Source: Gemmatimonadaceae bacterium (GTDB lineage Bacteria > Gemmatimonadota > Gemmatimonadetes > Gemmatimonadales > Gemmatimonadaceae). From it: DNA of 39,097 bases. The translations under genes and the position numbers were made by a program. Under the pieces are notes generated by a model that saw only the letters and a program-made list of their open reading frames with translations, had not been told where the DNA came from and searched no databases. The DNA lies in NCBI GenBank assembly GCA_017881685.1, contig JADGQR010000104.1, positions 1-39,097 of the forward strand, read 5' to 3'. This document shows, piece by piece, positions 24,845 through 33,771 of this stretch (position 1 is the first letter of the stretch; each line of letters begins with the position of its first letter).

Positions 24845-25573
24845 ATGCGTCTGCTCGTCGGATCACTGGCTGTTTGCGCTACTTTTTTCGCGGCATCTCC
24901 ATCACCGGCTCAAACGCAGTCGCGTCCGGATGCAGTGCCTGAAATCAACACGACCGGCCGGGGCGAGATCCGGGTCACACCCGATCGCGCCACAGTTCTC
25001 ATCTCTGTCGAAACACACGCATCATCCGCAGCGGATGCGTCGTCGTCCAACAGCCAGATTACGAACGCGACGATCAAATCGGTCAAAGCTGTGACAGCTT
25101 CCGGCGACGCGATCACAACGCAGTCATTCAGCGTGACCCCCGATTACGACAAGGGGAAACCGAAGGGCTTTGGCGCAAGGAATACAATTCGCGTCGAGCT
25201 TCACGACATTTCACGAATTGGGGCCGTGATCGACGCTTCGTTGGCGGCCGGAGCGACTCAGGTTTCGCAGGTGCAATTCACGTCATCGCAGGCAGCTGAC
25301 ACTCGTCGAAGAGCCATGAAGTTGGCCGTCGCCGAAGCTCGTCTCGATGCGGAAGCGCTTGCCGAGGCCGGTGGAGGCACTGTGGGAAGGTTGCTCTCGA
25401 TTGGTTCCAGCTCGAGCGGAGGCGTTGCGTATGCCAGGCTGGAGAGTGTCGTCGTAACGGGCCTCACGTCGTCGTCAGGTGGATACGTTCCCCCTCCCAT
25501 CATGCCAGACGACCTGACGATCAGCGCAATCGCGATGACCCGGTGGGAGTTCATCCCTCGCAAAACTCCCTGA
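24845..25573 (+). CDS. SIMPL-domain (DUF541) periplasmic protein
   Basis: A 242-residue exported protein. The signal peptide MRLLVGSLAVCATFFAASPSPAQTQ ends near residue 23. The mature part is a SIMPL/DUF541 domain: INTTGRGEIRVTPDRATVLISVETHASSAADASSSNSQI, then DAITTQSFSVTPDYDKGKPKGFGARNTIRVELHDISRIGAVIDASLAAGATQVSQVQF, and the helix DTRRRAMKLAVAEARLDAEALAEAGG. Members are envelope proteins linked to oxidative stress (E. coli YggE) or to signalling. ATG 24845 follows CGGAGA; the ORF-track start at 24788 lies upstream of the inverted repeat and is rejected. It ends at a bidirectional terminator. Confidence 0.92.
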   Translation: MRLLVGSLAVCATFFAASPSPAQTQSRPDAVPEINTTGRGEIRVTPDRATVLISVETHASSAADASSSNSQITNATIKSVKAVTASGDAITTQSFSVTPDYDKGKPKGFGARNTIRVELHDISRIGAVIDASLAAGATQVSQVQFTSSQAADTRRRAMKLAVAEARLDAEALAEAGGGTVGRLLSIGSSSSGGVAYARLESVVVTGLTSSSGGYVPPPIMPDDLTISAIAMTRWEFIPRKTP

Positions 25574-25593
25574 AATTTCGAGTTGTGAAAAAG

Positions 25594-25623
25594 AAACCCC
25601 GCGACGTTTCCGCCGCGGGGTTT
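25594..25623. terminator. Bidirectional rho-independent terminator
   Basis: AAACCCCGCG and CGCGGGGTTT form a perfect 10-base stem around a 10-base loop, with A-rich sequence (GAAAAAGA) on the left and TTTTAAAA on the right. It serves the convergent SIMPL and DUF5916 genes. Confidence 0.88.
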
Positions 25624-25637
25624 TAAAACTCCAGTAA

Positions 25638-28295
25638 TTACCGGCCGAGCCAGTACGTCGCCTTGATGAGAAATACGTTCGTCGGCGTCGTCTTGAAAAT
25701 GTCGCCGATGTCGCGGCTCGCGCTGAAGTCACCAATCGGCTCGAAACCGCTGCGCTCCTGCTGCCAAACGAAGAACAGCGCAGAGCCCGGACGATACTCC
25801 CAACGGAATACGGCGTTACCACGAAGGCTCCGCACGTTGAAATTCGGATCGCCAAACTGGAACGCTGTAGCTGGGCCAGTTCCGTCGGGGTCGACGGTAT
25901 ACACACCGGCCGCACTGCGCGCGATCGTTCCGCGGTCCTTTCCGTAAACCGCGAAGTCGTACTGCTTCGGCGTCAGGAACTCCTTGAAGTTCTCATACTT
26001 ACCTGTCGCGACGAACGGCTGCGCGTACATCTGGAGACTCAGTGTCGGCGTGAACGTCCACTCGACTCGCGTGTCCATCGAGAGCGTCGTCTGCCTGATG
26101 TCGGCGAACACATAACGGCGGCCGAACGTGCTCGTTGCAAGCGCATCGGTCACACCGCGAACGTATTGGCCCGTCGAGAGCCCGCCAGTGTAGCTCGGGT
26201 TGAAGCTCAGCCGAACGCTGGTGGTCGGGCGGTACGTGACATTCAAATAAGCACTCGGCTGATACCCGCCTGACTCGGCGCGTGCGTAAGAGAACCCCGT
26301 CCCGTAAACCACTGGCTTGCGACTGTCTGAGCTGATGTCGAATCCACCGTTCCAGGCCGATGGTTGAAGCGCATCAGGACCGCCGCGAGTGAAGCGATCG
26401 CTGTAATACTCGGGATTCGCTCCGCCGTTGAGGGAGAGCGACCATTGGTTGAGGAACGTCAGGTTCGCTCCGAAAGCTCCCGACCTGAGGATCGACAGTC
26501 CACCGAAGTTGTACGCCTGATTCGCATAGGCGTAGTAGGTGAAATTCGTGAGATGCTGCCCGGCGGTATAATCCTGAAATCCCACAAGCACTGACGTTGC
26601 GCGATAATCGGCACGCCCGATGAAGCCCATGTCGTTCAGCTCGAGACCGGGACTCGCTTCCTTGTACGCGAGCGATCCGAAGAGGCTGCCGTTGCGTGCA
26701 ATCGCGAGCTCGCCGATGTGTCCGTCCAGCGACGTCCGATTGGGATCGAACTCGATGTAATCGGCCTGAGGCCGCTGATAATAATGAGTGCTGTTGAGCT
26801 GAGTTGCAGCTATCGCGCCAGTCGATCCAGTGACTCTGCTTCCAGCGAGGAATCCGCTGGCAACCCACGCACGATTCTGCATCGAGTGCTCAAAATCGAT
26901 TCCACCGAATGAAGAGTTTCGCCGAAGCACGTCCGTGAAAACCTTGTCCGATACGTCGCGAACCGTCGACGTGATCATTCCGCCGATCACGCTTCCTCCA
27001 TTTCTGAAATCCCGGCGCGCACGGCCCGCGAAATAGTTGGTGAATGGCTCGACAGGCGAAGTCGTACGAGTTCCGTCCGTCAGCTTGACGTCGGCTCTCT
27101 CCTCCGGCGTAACCCCATCGATCACGCCGAGAGTCCATGGACCCACCTTGCCAGTGATTTTCGCCGCGCCGAGAATCGTCGTTTGATCTGGAACGTCGGC
27201 GTACGCGAGGTTCGATGCGCCCGGAAAGAGCTGGGGCTGACGTCCGATGCGTCGAGAGTAGAAGTACTGCTGTGATCCGAAATCGTTGTGCGTCGTCACC
27301 TGCCCGAAGCTGAATACGTCGCTGCCCTCGAGAAAGAACGGCCGCTTTTCAGGGAAGAACGTCTCGAAGGCCGAAAGATTCACGACGGACGGATCGACTT
27401 CGACCTGACCGAAATCGGGGTTTACGGTTGCGGTGAGAGTCAATCCCGCCGGCAGACCGTAGCGAAGATCTCCTCCGGCGGACGGCTTGAGGTCAGTCCT
27501 GCTGTAGAATGGATTCGCCGCGCTTCCTGGTGCGCGCGTCGCGCGAGCGCTCACATACGGCATGACCTCGAGACGGCTCGGCGTCGGGACATTCATGAGT
27601 CCTACGAGATCACCGAAGCGCGAAACAAATCCCGGATCCTGCGGCTTCCACGGCGACCACGTGTCGCGCTCCTGCCGGCGCGCGATGTCACGCTGAACCT
27701 GGAAGCCCCAGATCCTCTCTCGCGCCGATGAGCTTCCAAATCGAAGCTGCGAAAGCGGAATGCGATACTCGGCCGTCCATCCACCAGAATCGATCTGCGT
27801 CGCGACGTCCCAGACCGCGTCCCAGTTCAGGTCCTCCTGACCATCGTTCGACGTGTAGACATCCTTCTTCACGCCCTTTGGATTCACAGTGAAACGGAAG
27901 CTCGTGCGCCGGTCGTGATAGGAATCGATGATCACGTGTACCCAGTCGGAGAAAATTCCGCTCGCATCGCGCCGGGCGAGCTGCGCTGCGATCGAATCTG
28001 GATGGGAGTCATGCATTCGAACGCCGACGTAAAGGGCCTGATCGTCGTAAAGAATTCTGACTTCAGTGGGATCCGGAGCTGGCGCTCCAGGCTTTGGATA
28101 GCTCTGAACGAATCCGCTGGTTGGAGTCGCCGCAGCCCACGCTGCTTCATCGAGCTTTCCGTCAATGGCGACGAAACCATTCCGGCGGGCAGCCTGCACG
28201 ACTCGTCTGGTTGCTGTATCGGCTGCGGGAGGCTTCTGATTCTGCGCTGCAAGAATCGATGGCACTGCGAGTAGAGCGACAAGAACTCGGCGCAT
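25638..28295 (-). CDS. CBM9-like and DUF5916 outer-membrane-type protein
   Basis: An 885-residue exported protein. The signal peptide MRRVLVALLAVPSILAAQ supports ATG 28295 over the ORF-track start at 28325. Residues about 40-225 form a carbohydrate-binding family 9-like domain (GFVAIDGKLDEAAWAAATPTSGFVQSYP, VRILYDDQALYVGVRMHD, SFRFTVNPKGVKKDVYT, WTAEYRIPLSQLRF). The rest is DUF5916, with PDFGQVEVDPSVVNLSAFETFFPEKRPFFLEGSDVF, followed by a strand-rich region that probably forms an outer-membrane barrel and ends in YWLGR. Such proteins are common in Bacteroidota, Acidobacteriota and Gemmatimonadota; their exact substrate is unknown. Confidence 0.93.
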   Translation of the reverse strand: MRRVLVALLAVPSILAAQNQKPPAADTATRRVVQAARRNGFVAIDGKLDEAAWAAATPTSGFVQSYPKPGAPAPDPTEVRILYDDQALYVGVRMHDSHPDSIAAQLARRDASGIFSDWVHVIIDSYHDRRTSFRFTVNPKGVKKDVYTSNDGQEDLNWDAVWDVATQIDSGGWTAEYRIPLSQLRFGSSSARERIWGFQVQRDIARRQERDTWSPWKPQDPGFVSRFGDLVGLMNVPTPSRLEVMPYVSARATRAPGSAANPFYSRTDLKPSAGGDLRYGLPAGLTLTATVNPDFGQVEVDPSVVNLSAFETFFPEKRPFFLEGSDVFSFGQVTTHNDFGSQQYFYSRRIGRQPQLFPGASNLAYADVPDQTTILGAAKITGKVGPWTLGVIDGVTPEERADVKLTDGTRTTSPVEPFTNYFAGRARRDFRNGGSVIGGMITSTVRDVSDKVFTDVLRRNSSFGGIDFEHSMQNRAWVASGFLAGSRVTGSTGAIAATQLNSTHYYQRPQADYIEFDPNRTSLDGHIGELAIARNGSLFGSLAYKEASPGLELNDMGFIGRADYRATSVLVGFQDYTAGQHLTNFTYYAYANQAYNFGGLSILRSGAFGANLTFLNQWSLSLNGGANPEYYSDRFTRGGPDALQPSAWNGGFDISSDSRKPVVYGTGFSYARAESGGYQPSAYLNVTYRPTTSVRLSFNPSYTGGLSTGQYVRGVTDALATSTFGRRYVFADIRQTTLSMDTRVEWTFTPTLSLQMYAQPFVATGKYENFKEFLTPKQYDFAVYGKDRGTIARSAAGVYTVDPDGTGPATAFQFGDPNFNVRSLRGNAVFRWEYRPGSALFFVWQQERSGFEPIGDFSASRDIGDIFKTTPTNVFLIKATYWLGR

Positions 28296-28449
28296 GTGAA
28301 TTAGTGTGTTTGGGTGGCGACACACGTTAACGCCGCGTCATCGGCCCGGCATTACGAAGGCTGCGATTCGTGCAAAATCCTTACAGTGTCCTGCTACAAA
28401 ACGCTAACAACTGAAGAATTGTTTCGCATGGCCGACGCTGACCGTTCCG

Positions 28450-29847
28450 CTATTGGGCGACCCGCTTTCCCGGAATGTTCGCACCGCCCTGATGCAGAAT
28501 TATCTGATCGACTTTTCCAGAAGCGTCTTTGACGAACGTTATCTGCGCATCGGTGACCTTCAGGAAAAACTCGGTCTCGGATTCTGCGTACAGCTGGACC
28601 TTCCCCTGTCCTGTCGCCTGCCCAAACAGCGAGTTGCCCTCTTTCGTTATCGCGAGTCTGAAATTGGGCGCTAGCTCATAAACTCCGACCAGTGGATCGA
28701 GCCTGGCAGGATCGATCTGGATTTCTGTCCGCGCCTTCGCAGGCACTTGTGGCGCTTCGAGCGGCACCTGTGGAACGAGCAGATGGAATCCGATGTCGTC
28801 AGGTGAGTTCGTAATGTTCGACAGAACAATGACACCGCGGTGATTCTGCTGATCGATGCCGATGAAGGTCCTGTAACCGCCAGTTCCGCCGTTGTGCCAC
28901 GTGACCGGCGTTCCGAACAGAGTTACGGTATTCCACGCCAACCCAATTGAATTGTTCGACCCGATCGGTTTCCTCGGCGCACGGGCCATCGCCATCGCGG
29001 GGCCGAGCGGTACACTTGCCGAATCGAGATTTGCGGCGAGGAACTTGAGCATGTCATTCGCAGTTGACCTGAGTGCACCGGCACCGGCAAGCGTCGGAAG
29101 ATCCCACAACCGAACCGGAGTTCCAGCAGCGTTGAATCCCTGCGCAGTGCGACTCTTCATCGACGGCGTCAGGGTTATTCCAGTGTCGTGCATGCCGAGC
29201 GGATCTAGCACGCGCTCCCTGACGAGCGCCTCATACGATTTGCCCGCTCGCAGCGCGAGGACATGTCCGAGTATGCCCATCCCGAGGTTTGAATACTCGT
29301 ACTCGGATCCGATGTCGCGAGTCAGTGTGTACGATGAAAGAAAATCGTAGAGCTGCTTTACCGTGTAATCGGCGTAAGGATTGTTCAAGTCAGCGGGAGA
29401 GAGATTGGTCGGCAGACGCGGAAGTCCTGACGACTGAGTCGCAAGATCGAGCAACGTGATCTTCCTGCCGCTTCGCTCGGGAACGTGAACCGTTGCCGGC
29501 AGATACTTCGATATCGGATCGTCGAGACTCACTTCACCTTTCCTCACCATGTCGGCGAGGATCGTGTTGGTGAAGACTTTCGTGATCGAGCCGATCTCGA
29601 AGACAGTATTTCCATCGAGCGGGACTCCCGCTAGCCCGGACACTCCGGCCGTGTAAATGCGCGGCGCCTTTCCCTCCTGCAGGGACGCGACGACAAGACC
29701 CATCGCGCGCTTTCTCGCGATTCGGTCGGCAAGAATGGAGTTGATCGCCGAATCGGTGACAGACGCCTGAGCGATCGCGGATGACGCGAGAACCGACGTG
29801 AATGCGGCGCTGACACAGAGCGTCCGCAGGACTCTTGACTGAATCAT
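28450..29847 (-). CDS. Serine beta-lactamase-like hydrolase with C-terminal lipocalin-like domain
   Basis: A 465-residue exported enzyme of the class C beta-lactamase/PBP4-like fold (PF00144). The signal peptide is MIQSRVLRTLCVSAAFTSVLASSAIAQ; ATG 29847 is chosen because the 17 extra residues of the ORF-track start spoil it. The SxxK motif is SITK (Ser87, Lys90), the tyrosine motif is YSN in YEYSNLGMGILGHVL and the third motif is HNG in WHNGGTGGYRTFIG. The C-terminal 90 residues (LDPLVGVYELAPNFRLAITKEGNSLFGQATGQGKVQLYAESETEFFLKVTDAQITFVKD) look like a DUF3471-type domain. It may be a peptidase or esterase acting on peptidoglycan or D-amino acid peptides; resistance activity is not implied. 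Confidence 0.92.
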   Translation of the reverse strand: MIQSRVLRTLCVSAAFTSVLASSAIAQASVTDSAINSILADRIARKRAMGLVVASLQEGKAPRIYTAGVSGLAGVPLDGNTVFEIGSITKVFTNTILADMVRKGEVSLDDPISKYLPATVHVPERSGRKITLLDLATQSSGLPRLPTNLSPADLNNPYADYTVKQLYDFLSSYTLTRDIGSEYEYSNLGMGILGHVLALRAGKSYEALVRERVLDPLGMHDTGITLTPSMKSRTAQGFNAAGTPVRLWDLPTLAGAGALRSTANDMLKFLAANLDSASVPLGPAMAMARAPRKPIGSNNSIGLAWNTVTLFGTPVTWHNGGTGGYRTFIGIDQQNHRGVIVLSNITNSPDDIGFHLLVPQVPLEAPQVPAKARTEIQIDPARLDPLVGVYELAPNFRLAITKEGNSLFGQATGQGKVQLYAESETEFFLKVTDAQITFVKDASGKVDQIILHQGGANIPGKRVAQ

Positions 29848-29926
29848 TTTCCTGAATTGTAGTTGTGATTCGAAGCTACTCAGCGCGGCAGGCAGCAACC
29901 AGCGCGAGCGAATGGGTGACCTCAGG

Positions 29927-31801
29927 TCACCAGATGGGATCGGCGGTCAGAACTTCCTCGACCGCCTCTTTTGTTATCGGCGCTGAGAAGAGATATCCCT
30001 GGCCCTGTTCGCAATTGAGAGATCTCAGCTCGCGTAGCTGTTCAGCGGTGCTGATCCCCTCCGCTTCCGCGCGCACTCCGACCACTTCGGCCAGCGTGAG
30101 TATTGTGCGCACGAGCCTCAGATTCTTTTCGTCGGTTTCCATGTTGCTGATGAACGCGCGGTCGATCTTGATCGCGTCGATCGGCAGCCCGTGCAGATAG
30201 CTGAGCGATGAGTAGCCAGTGCCGAAGTCATCGAGGTAGATCAACACTCCGAGATCGCGAATTCTCTGGAGGAGAGCCGCAGCGCTGTTTCCCTTGTCGA
30301 TGATCGCCGTCTCCGTGATCTCGATTCGCAGGCTGTGCGGATCGATGCCGCTCGACGATACTGCGGCCGCGATCTGATCGACGATGTCGGGCTGGGAGAA
30401 TTGCTTGACCGACAGATTGACGCCGATCGTCAGTGGCTCGGCGCGCGGGTGTGCGTGCTGCCACTCAACCATCTGGCGACACGCCTCCTCGAGCACCCAT
30501 CTGCCCATCGGAACGATCAGACCGGTCTCTTCGGCGATGGGGATGAAGTCCAGCGGATGGACGAGACCGCGGGTTGGATGCTCCCATCGCACGAGCGCTT
30601 CGAGTCCGGTGACGCGACCGGATGCGAGTGATACGAGCGGCTGGTAGTGAAGTCTGAACTCACCGAGCTCAACCGCCCGACGAAGATCTGTTTCGAGCTG
30701 CAACCGCTCGAGTGCATCGGTGTGCATCGTGCGATCGAACATTTCGTACCGCGCGCGACCCGCAGCCTTTGCCCGATACATCGCCATATCGGCGCTGCGG
30801 AGCAGCTGCTCCGGCTGATCGTGCGACATCGAGCTCGTGACGATTCCCATGCTCGCCGATGTCAGGACTTCAGCGCCGGCGAGATTGATTGGAAACGACA
30901 GCGCTTCTTCGATTCTCTCGGCAACGCGACCGGCGTCGCTTGCATCGGTGATGCTCTCGAGGAGAATCGCGAACTCGTCGCCTGAAAGTCGGGCGACTGT
31001 ATCTTCGGGACGAAGACACGCCTCCAGGCGTCGAGCGACTGCACGCAGCAGCTCGTCGCCCGCGAAGTGTCCGAGATTGTCGTTCACGTCCTTGAAGCGA
31101 TCGAGATCGAGGAACAGCACCGCAAAGAGATCGTCCGGATGGCGAGCGGCACGGCGCATCGCGTGACGCAGTCGCTCCGTGAACAGTGAGCGGTTCGGAA
31201 GACCGGTGAGTGCGTCGTGAAGCGTGCTGTAGAGCAGGTGCTCCTGTGTCTGCCGCTTGAGCGATATATCTGTACGAAGCTCGAGCTCAGTGACCAGCGC
31301 TGCCGCGACGTCCATCAGACAGTTGATCTCTGTGTGCGTCCACGCATGCGGCGCCGTATCGATAACGCATATCGTCCCGACGACCTGGCCATCTGCCGTC
31401 ATCACAGGTGCTACCGCATACGCGACTCCATCCGGCGTCCTTTCGTCGATGTCCGGATCATGAGGGACTCGTTCGTCAGTATTGCCGACAAAGACCGGAC
31501 GTCCAGTCGATACAACCTGCCTCGAGTAACGAAGTGCGAGCGGAACTTTGCGCCATACTCGCGAACGGCCGGTCAAGCCTACGCTGCTCTTTACGACGTG
31601 CCTGTCATCGTCAAGAAGCGAGACAATCGAGACCGGCGCGCGAAGCGAGCCCGCGGCGAGCCGCGCGATCCGGTCGAACGACTCTTCGGGAAGAGCGTCA
31701 TAAGGGGTCGCCGGTCTCGGAGAAGGCGCGCCGGAGCTCTCTTCCTTTTTGCCCAGCCGATCGTCGAGCACCTTTTTGTCGCTCGTAACCGGATCAGGCA
31801 T
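29927..31801 (-). CDS. GAF-GGDEF-EAL cyclic-di-GMP protein
   Basis: A 624-residue cytoplasmic signalling protein. A GAF domain lies at about 38-180 (FDRIARLAAGSLRAPVSIVSLLDDDRHVVKSSVG ... VVGTICVIDTA), a diguanylate cyclase domain at about 190-350 and an EAL phosphodiesterase domain at about 365-615. The GGDEF motif reads SGDEF at 273-277, a form often still active. An RxxD product-inhibition site (RPED, 264-267) is present. The EAL motif at 401-403 and the catalytic set (GVNLS, EITE, DDFGTGYSSL, IKIDR, AEGIS, QGYLFSAP) are present, so both activities are possible. The GAF ligand is unknown. No transmembrane helix is seen. The ATG has no clear ribosome site. Confidence 0.95.
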   Translation of the reverse strand: MPDPVTSDKKVLDDRLGKKEESSGAPSPRPATPYDALPEESFDRIARLAAGSLRAPVSIVSLLDDDRHVVKSSVGLTGRSRVWRKVPLALRYSRQVVSTGRPVFVGNTDERVPHDPDIDERTPDGVAYAVAPVMTADGQVVGTICVIDTAPHAWTHTEINCLMDVAAALVTELELRTDISLKRQTQEHLLYSTLHDALTGLPNRSLFTERLRHAMRRAARHPDDLFAVLFLDLDRFKDVNDNLGHFAGDELLRAVARRLEACLRPEDTVARLSGDEFAILLESITDASDAGRVAERIEEALSFPINLAGAEVLTSASMGIVTSSMSHDQPEQLLRSADMAMYRAKAAGRARYEMFDRTMHTDALERLQLETDLRRAVELGEFRLHYQPLVSLASGRVTGLEALVRWEHPTRGLVHPLDFIPIAEETGLIVPMGRWVLEEACRQMVEWQHAHPRAEPLTIGVNLSVKQFSQPDIVDQIAAAVSSSGIDPHSLRIEITETAIIDKGNSAAALLQRIRDLGVLIYLDDFGTGYSSLSYLHGLPIDAIKIDRAFISNMETDEKNLRLVRTILTLAEVVGVRAEAEGISTAEQLRELRSLNCEQGQGYLFSAPITKEAVEEVLTADPIW

Positions 31802-31972
31802 GAAACGCGGTAAGACTCGTCATCAAGTTTCGGAGTCGTTGGAAGGACAGCAAATGCCGGACATTGCTTCCGGACTGGAAGGCATGTCTGACAGCCGTTC
31901 AATGTACTGCCGGCTCTGTCAAATCAAAAGAAAAAAAGGGGAGAAAGGCCAGGGCAAATGCTCGTTAACTAT

Positions 31973-32764
31973 CTACAGAAGCGACTTGATCCATCCGCCA
32001 TCGACGGCAATCGACCCAGCTGTGATGTAGCTCGCCCGTTCCGATGCAAGGAAAGCTGCGAGCGCGGCAAACTCGCGCGGCTGCCCAAGACGACCCATCG
32101 GAATCTCGTCCGTCCATCGCGCAACTATCTGCTCGACCGGAATGCCTTCGCGGCTGGCAGCCGCGGCCGAGAGCTCCCGCACGCGGTCGGTGTCTGTGTA
32201 ACCGGGCAGAATGTTGTTCACCGTCACTCCGTAGGTCGCGACTTCATTCGCCAGCGTTCGCGCGAATCCGGTAACGGCAGACCGGAGACTATTGGAAAGC
32301 ATCAATCCGTGAACCGGCTGCTTCACCGTAATCGACGTGACGTTGATGATTCTTCCCCATCGGCGCTCTTTCATTCCCGGAAGCACAGCGCGCGTGAGGT
32401 TCACTGCGCTTAGCAAGGTGATGTCTATCGCCGTCCTCCACATTGCCGGTGTGAGCGTTTCGAAGGCGCCGCTTGGCGGACCGGCAGCATTTGTCACGAG
32501 TATGTCGATGTGACCAAAGCGAGCAAGGGCTGCCTTCACCATCGCATCGACCTGCTCGGGAACGGACACGTCCCCGGGTAACGCAAGAACATCGACATTC
32601 GTTGACGACTGGATCTGCCTGCATGTCTGCTCGAGCGCGTCGGCTCCTCGCGCGTTCACCGCGAGCGACACCCCCTCCGCAGCAAGCTCCTCCGCGATCG
32701 CGCGGCCGAGTCCCTTGCTGCCTGCCGCGATGAATGCGACGCGGCCACGTAGTCCGAGATCCAC
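31973..32764 (-). CDS. Atypical short-chain dehydrogenase (FabG-like, lacking YxxxK)
   Basis: A 263-residue Rossmann-fold protein (MDLGLRGRVAFIAAGSKGLGRAIAEELAAEG). The nucleotide motif is AAGSKGLG rather than TGxxxGIG, and NNAG is changed to TNAAG. The active-site region reads INVTSITVKQPVHGLMLSNSLRSAV: the Ser is kept but the usual Tyr is Ser and the Lys is Arg. This matches a known subgroup of BKR-like SDRs without the full catalytic tetrad, so the family call is sound while its chemistry is uncertain. The C-terminus (YITAGSIAVDGGWIKSLL) is normal. The start is GTG at 32764, two bases after the stop of the cupin gene, so the two are one operon. Confidence 0.88.
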   Translation of the reverse strand: MDLGLRGRVAFIAAGSKGLGRAIAEELAAEGVSLAVNARGADALEQTCRQIQSSTNVDVLALPGDVSVPEQVDAMVKAALARFGHIDILVTNAAGPPSGAFETLTPAMWRTAIDITLLSAVNLTRAVLPGMKERRWGRIINVTSITVKQPVHGLMLSNSLRSAVTGFARTLANEVATYGVTVNNILPGYTDTDRVRELSAAAASREGIPVEQIVARWTDEIPMGRLGQPREFAALAAFLASERASYITAGSIAVDGGWIKSLL

Positions 32765-32766
32765 GT

Positions 32767-33156
32767 CTACTTCCTCAGGTAAGCGTCGGTCTTGTTCAGC
32801 CAGTCTTCGCGCGGAGGGTCGAAGATGTCGACGTCGAGTGTGTCTTCGAGAGCTTCGGCCTTGTGCGGAAGATTCGCGGGAATGTGGAGCACCTCGCCTG
32901 CGCGGACGACGACTTCCTCCTTCTGGTCTTCGCCAAGCCAGAACCGCAATGCACCTTCGAGGATGTACGTGAGCTGCTCGTTCATGTGCGAGTGTTTCGG
33001 AACGATGCAGCCTTTCGCGAGATAGACATGTGCCAGCATCATGCGATCGCCGGTGATGAGGCGTCGCTCGAGGGTCTCACTCACGCGCTCCCGCGGCATG
33101 TCCTCCCATCGATAGTGAGTCGCTGTTAGTTGTTCTGTTCGGTCGGCCACGTTCAC
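32767..33156 (-). CDS. Single-domain cupin protein
   Basis: A 129-residue small beta-barrel protein of the cupin superfamily. The first motif PKHSHMNEQLTYILEG provides His55, His57 and Glu60, and the second motif ends in HIPANLPHKAE with a His near 98, so a metal site is complete. The domain is preceded by about 30 residues (HYRWEDMPRERVSETLERRLI). It may be a metal-dependent dioxygenase, isomerase or sensor. Both candidate starts are GTG (33156 or 33150); the AAGGG ribosome site fits the second slightly better. It is followed at once by the atypical SDR gene, and a joint pathway role is likely but not identifiable. Confidence 0.88.
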   Translation of the reverse strand: MNVADRTEQLTATHYRWEDMPRERVSETLERRLITGDRMMLAHVYLAKGCIVPKHSHMNEQLTYILEGALRFWLGEDQKEEVVVRAGEVLHIPANLPHKAEALEDTLDVDIFDPPREDWLNKTDAYLRK

Positions 33157-33208
33157 GCCCTTGTTGAGATTCTGGATCGGGCCGGAAAATCTACTTCATG
33201 TAAAAAGA

Positions 33209-33231
33209 ACGGGCTCCCGCTGGAAGCCCGT
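33209..33231 (-). terminator. Terminator of the LysM-lipoprotein operon
   Basis: On the minus strand ACGGGCT and AGCCCGT form a 7-base stem, followed by TCTTTTTA. It lies about 40 bases past the stop of the small lipoprotein gene and upstream of the cupin start. Confidence 0.8.
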
Positions 33232-33273
33232 CCGCTCTTTGTCGTCGCCAGCAATCAGCAGTACGCTGTCAGC

Positions 33274-33750
33274 CTATTTGATCGTGAAATCCTTACTGCC
33301 GGCAGATGTCCCGTCGAGCATGACCTCGACCTTGTAGTTGCCTTTTGGCCACGGAGTCTTTTTCTGGATGTGGAATTCGCTCCGCGCCTCCGGACCCGTT
33401 GGCGCGATGTTCTGCGACGATTCATTCACCGTCTGCTTGCCATTGTAGGTCCACTTTGCATCGAGTTTCGCGGTGGTCGCTGTGCCTTCGGTTTTCACGA
33501 CGGTGTAGATAGTGTCGCGCACGCCGAACTCCGTGGTTGGCGTCACGAGGTTCTTGTCGGGAGTGAGGCCCTTTCCAGTCGAAACGTCAGTGACATGAAC
33601 CGGGGCGGCGGGTGGCGGTGTCGTGTCGGCCGCGACCGGAGCCATCGCTGACGTATCAGGAACACCTGTGTCCTTCTTCTTGCAGCCGGCGGCAAAAAGC
33701 ACGAGTGCGACTGCGGCGAGTGACGCAATGCCGCGTGAGTTCACTTTCAT
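33274..33750 (-). CDS. Small lipoprotein with beta-sandwich-like domain
   Basis: A 158-residue lipoprotein. The lipobox is LFAAGCKKK with Cys23. A Pro/Ala-rich linker (VAADTTPPPAAPVHV) leads to a strand-rich domain: FGVRDTIYTVVKTEGTATTAKLDAKWTYNGKQTVNESSQNI ... SEFHIQKKTPWPKGNYKVEVMLDGTSAGSKDFTIK. The ending W-P-x-G-x-Y-x-V-x-V-x-x-D-G is a common Ig-like/Ig-fold ending in envelope proteins. No family is named with confidence. It follows the LysM gene by 21 bases and both end at the terminator at 33209-33231, so the two are a small envelope operon. The ATG is preceded by AAGGAGAT, a strong ribosome site. Confidence 0.85.
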   Translation of the reverse strand: MKVNSRGIASLAAVALVLFAAGCKKKDTGVPDTSAMAPVAADTTPPPAAPVHVTDVSTGKGLTPDKNLVTPTTEFGVRDTIYTVVKTEGTATTAKLDAKWTYNGKQTVNESSQNIAPTGPEARSEFHIQKKTPWPKGNYKVEVMLDGTSAGSKDFTIK

Positions 33751-33771
33751 CTTATCTCCTTGCCTTCCGCG

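Noticed and set aside
31217-31813. 198-residue plus-strand ORF
   Set aside because: It is antisense to the GAF and GGDEF domains, whose motifs are convincing.
31802-31972. Purine-rich stretch (AAAAGAAAAAAAGGGGAGAAAGG) in a gene gap
   Set aside because: There is no stem, no ORF and no clear signal; it is noted only as low-complexity sequence.
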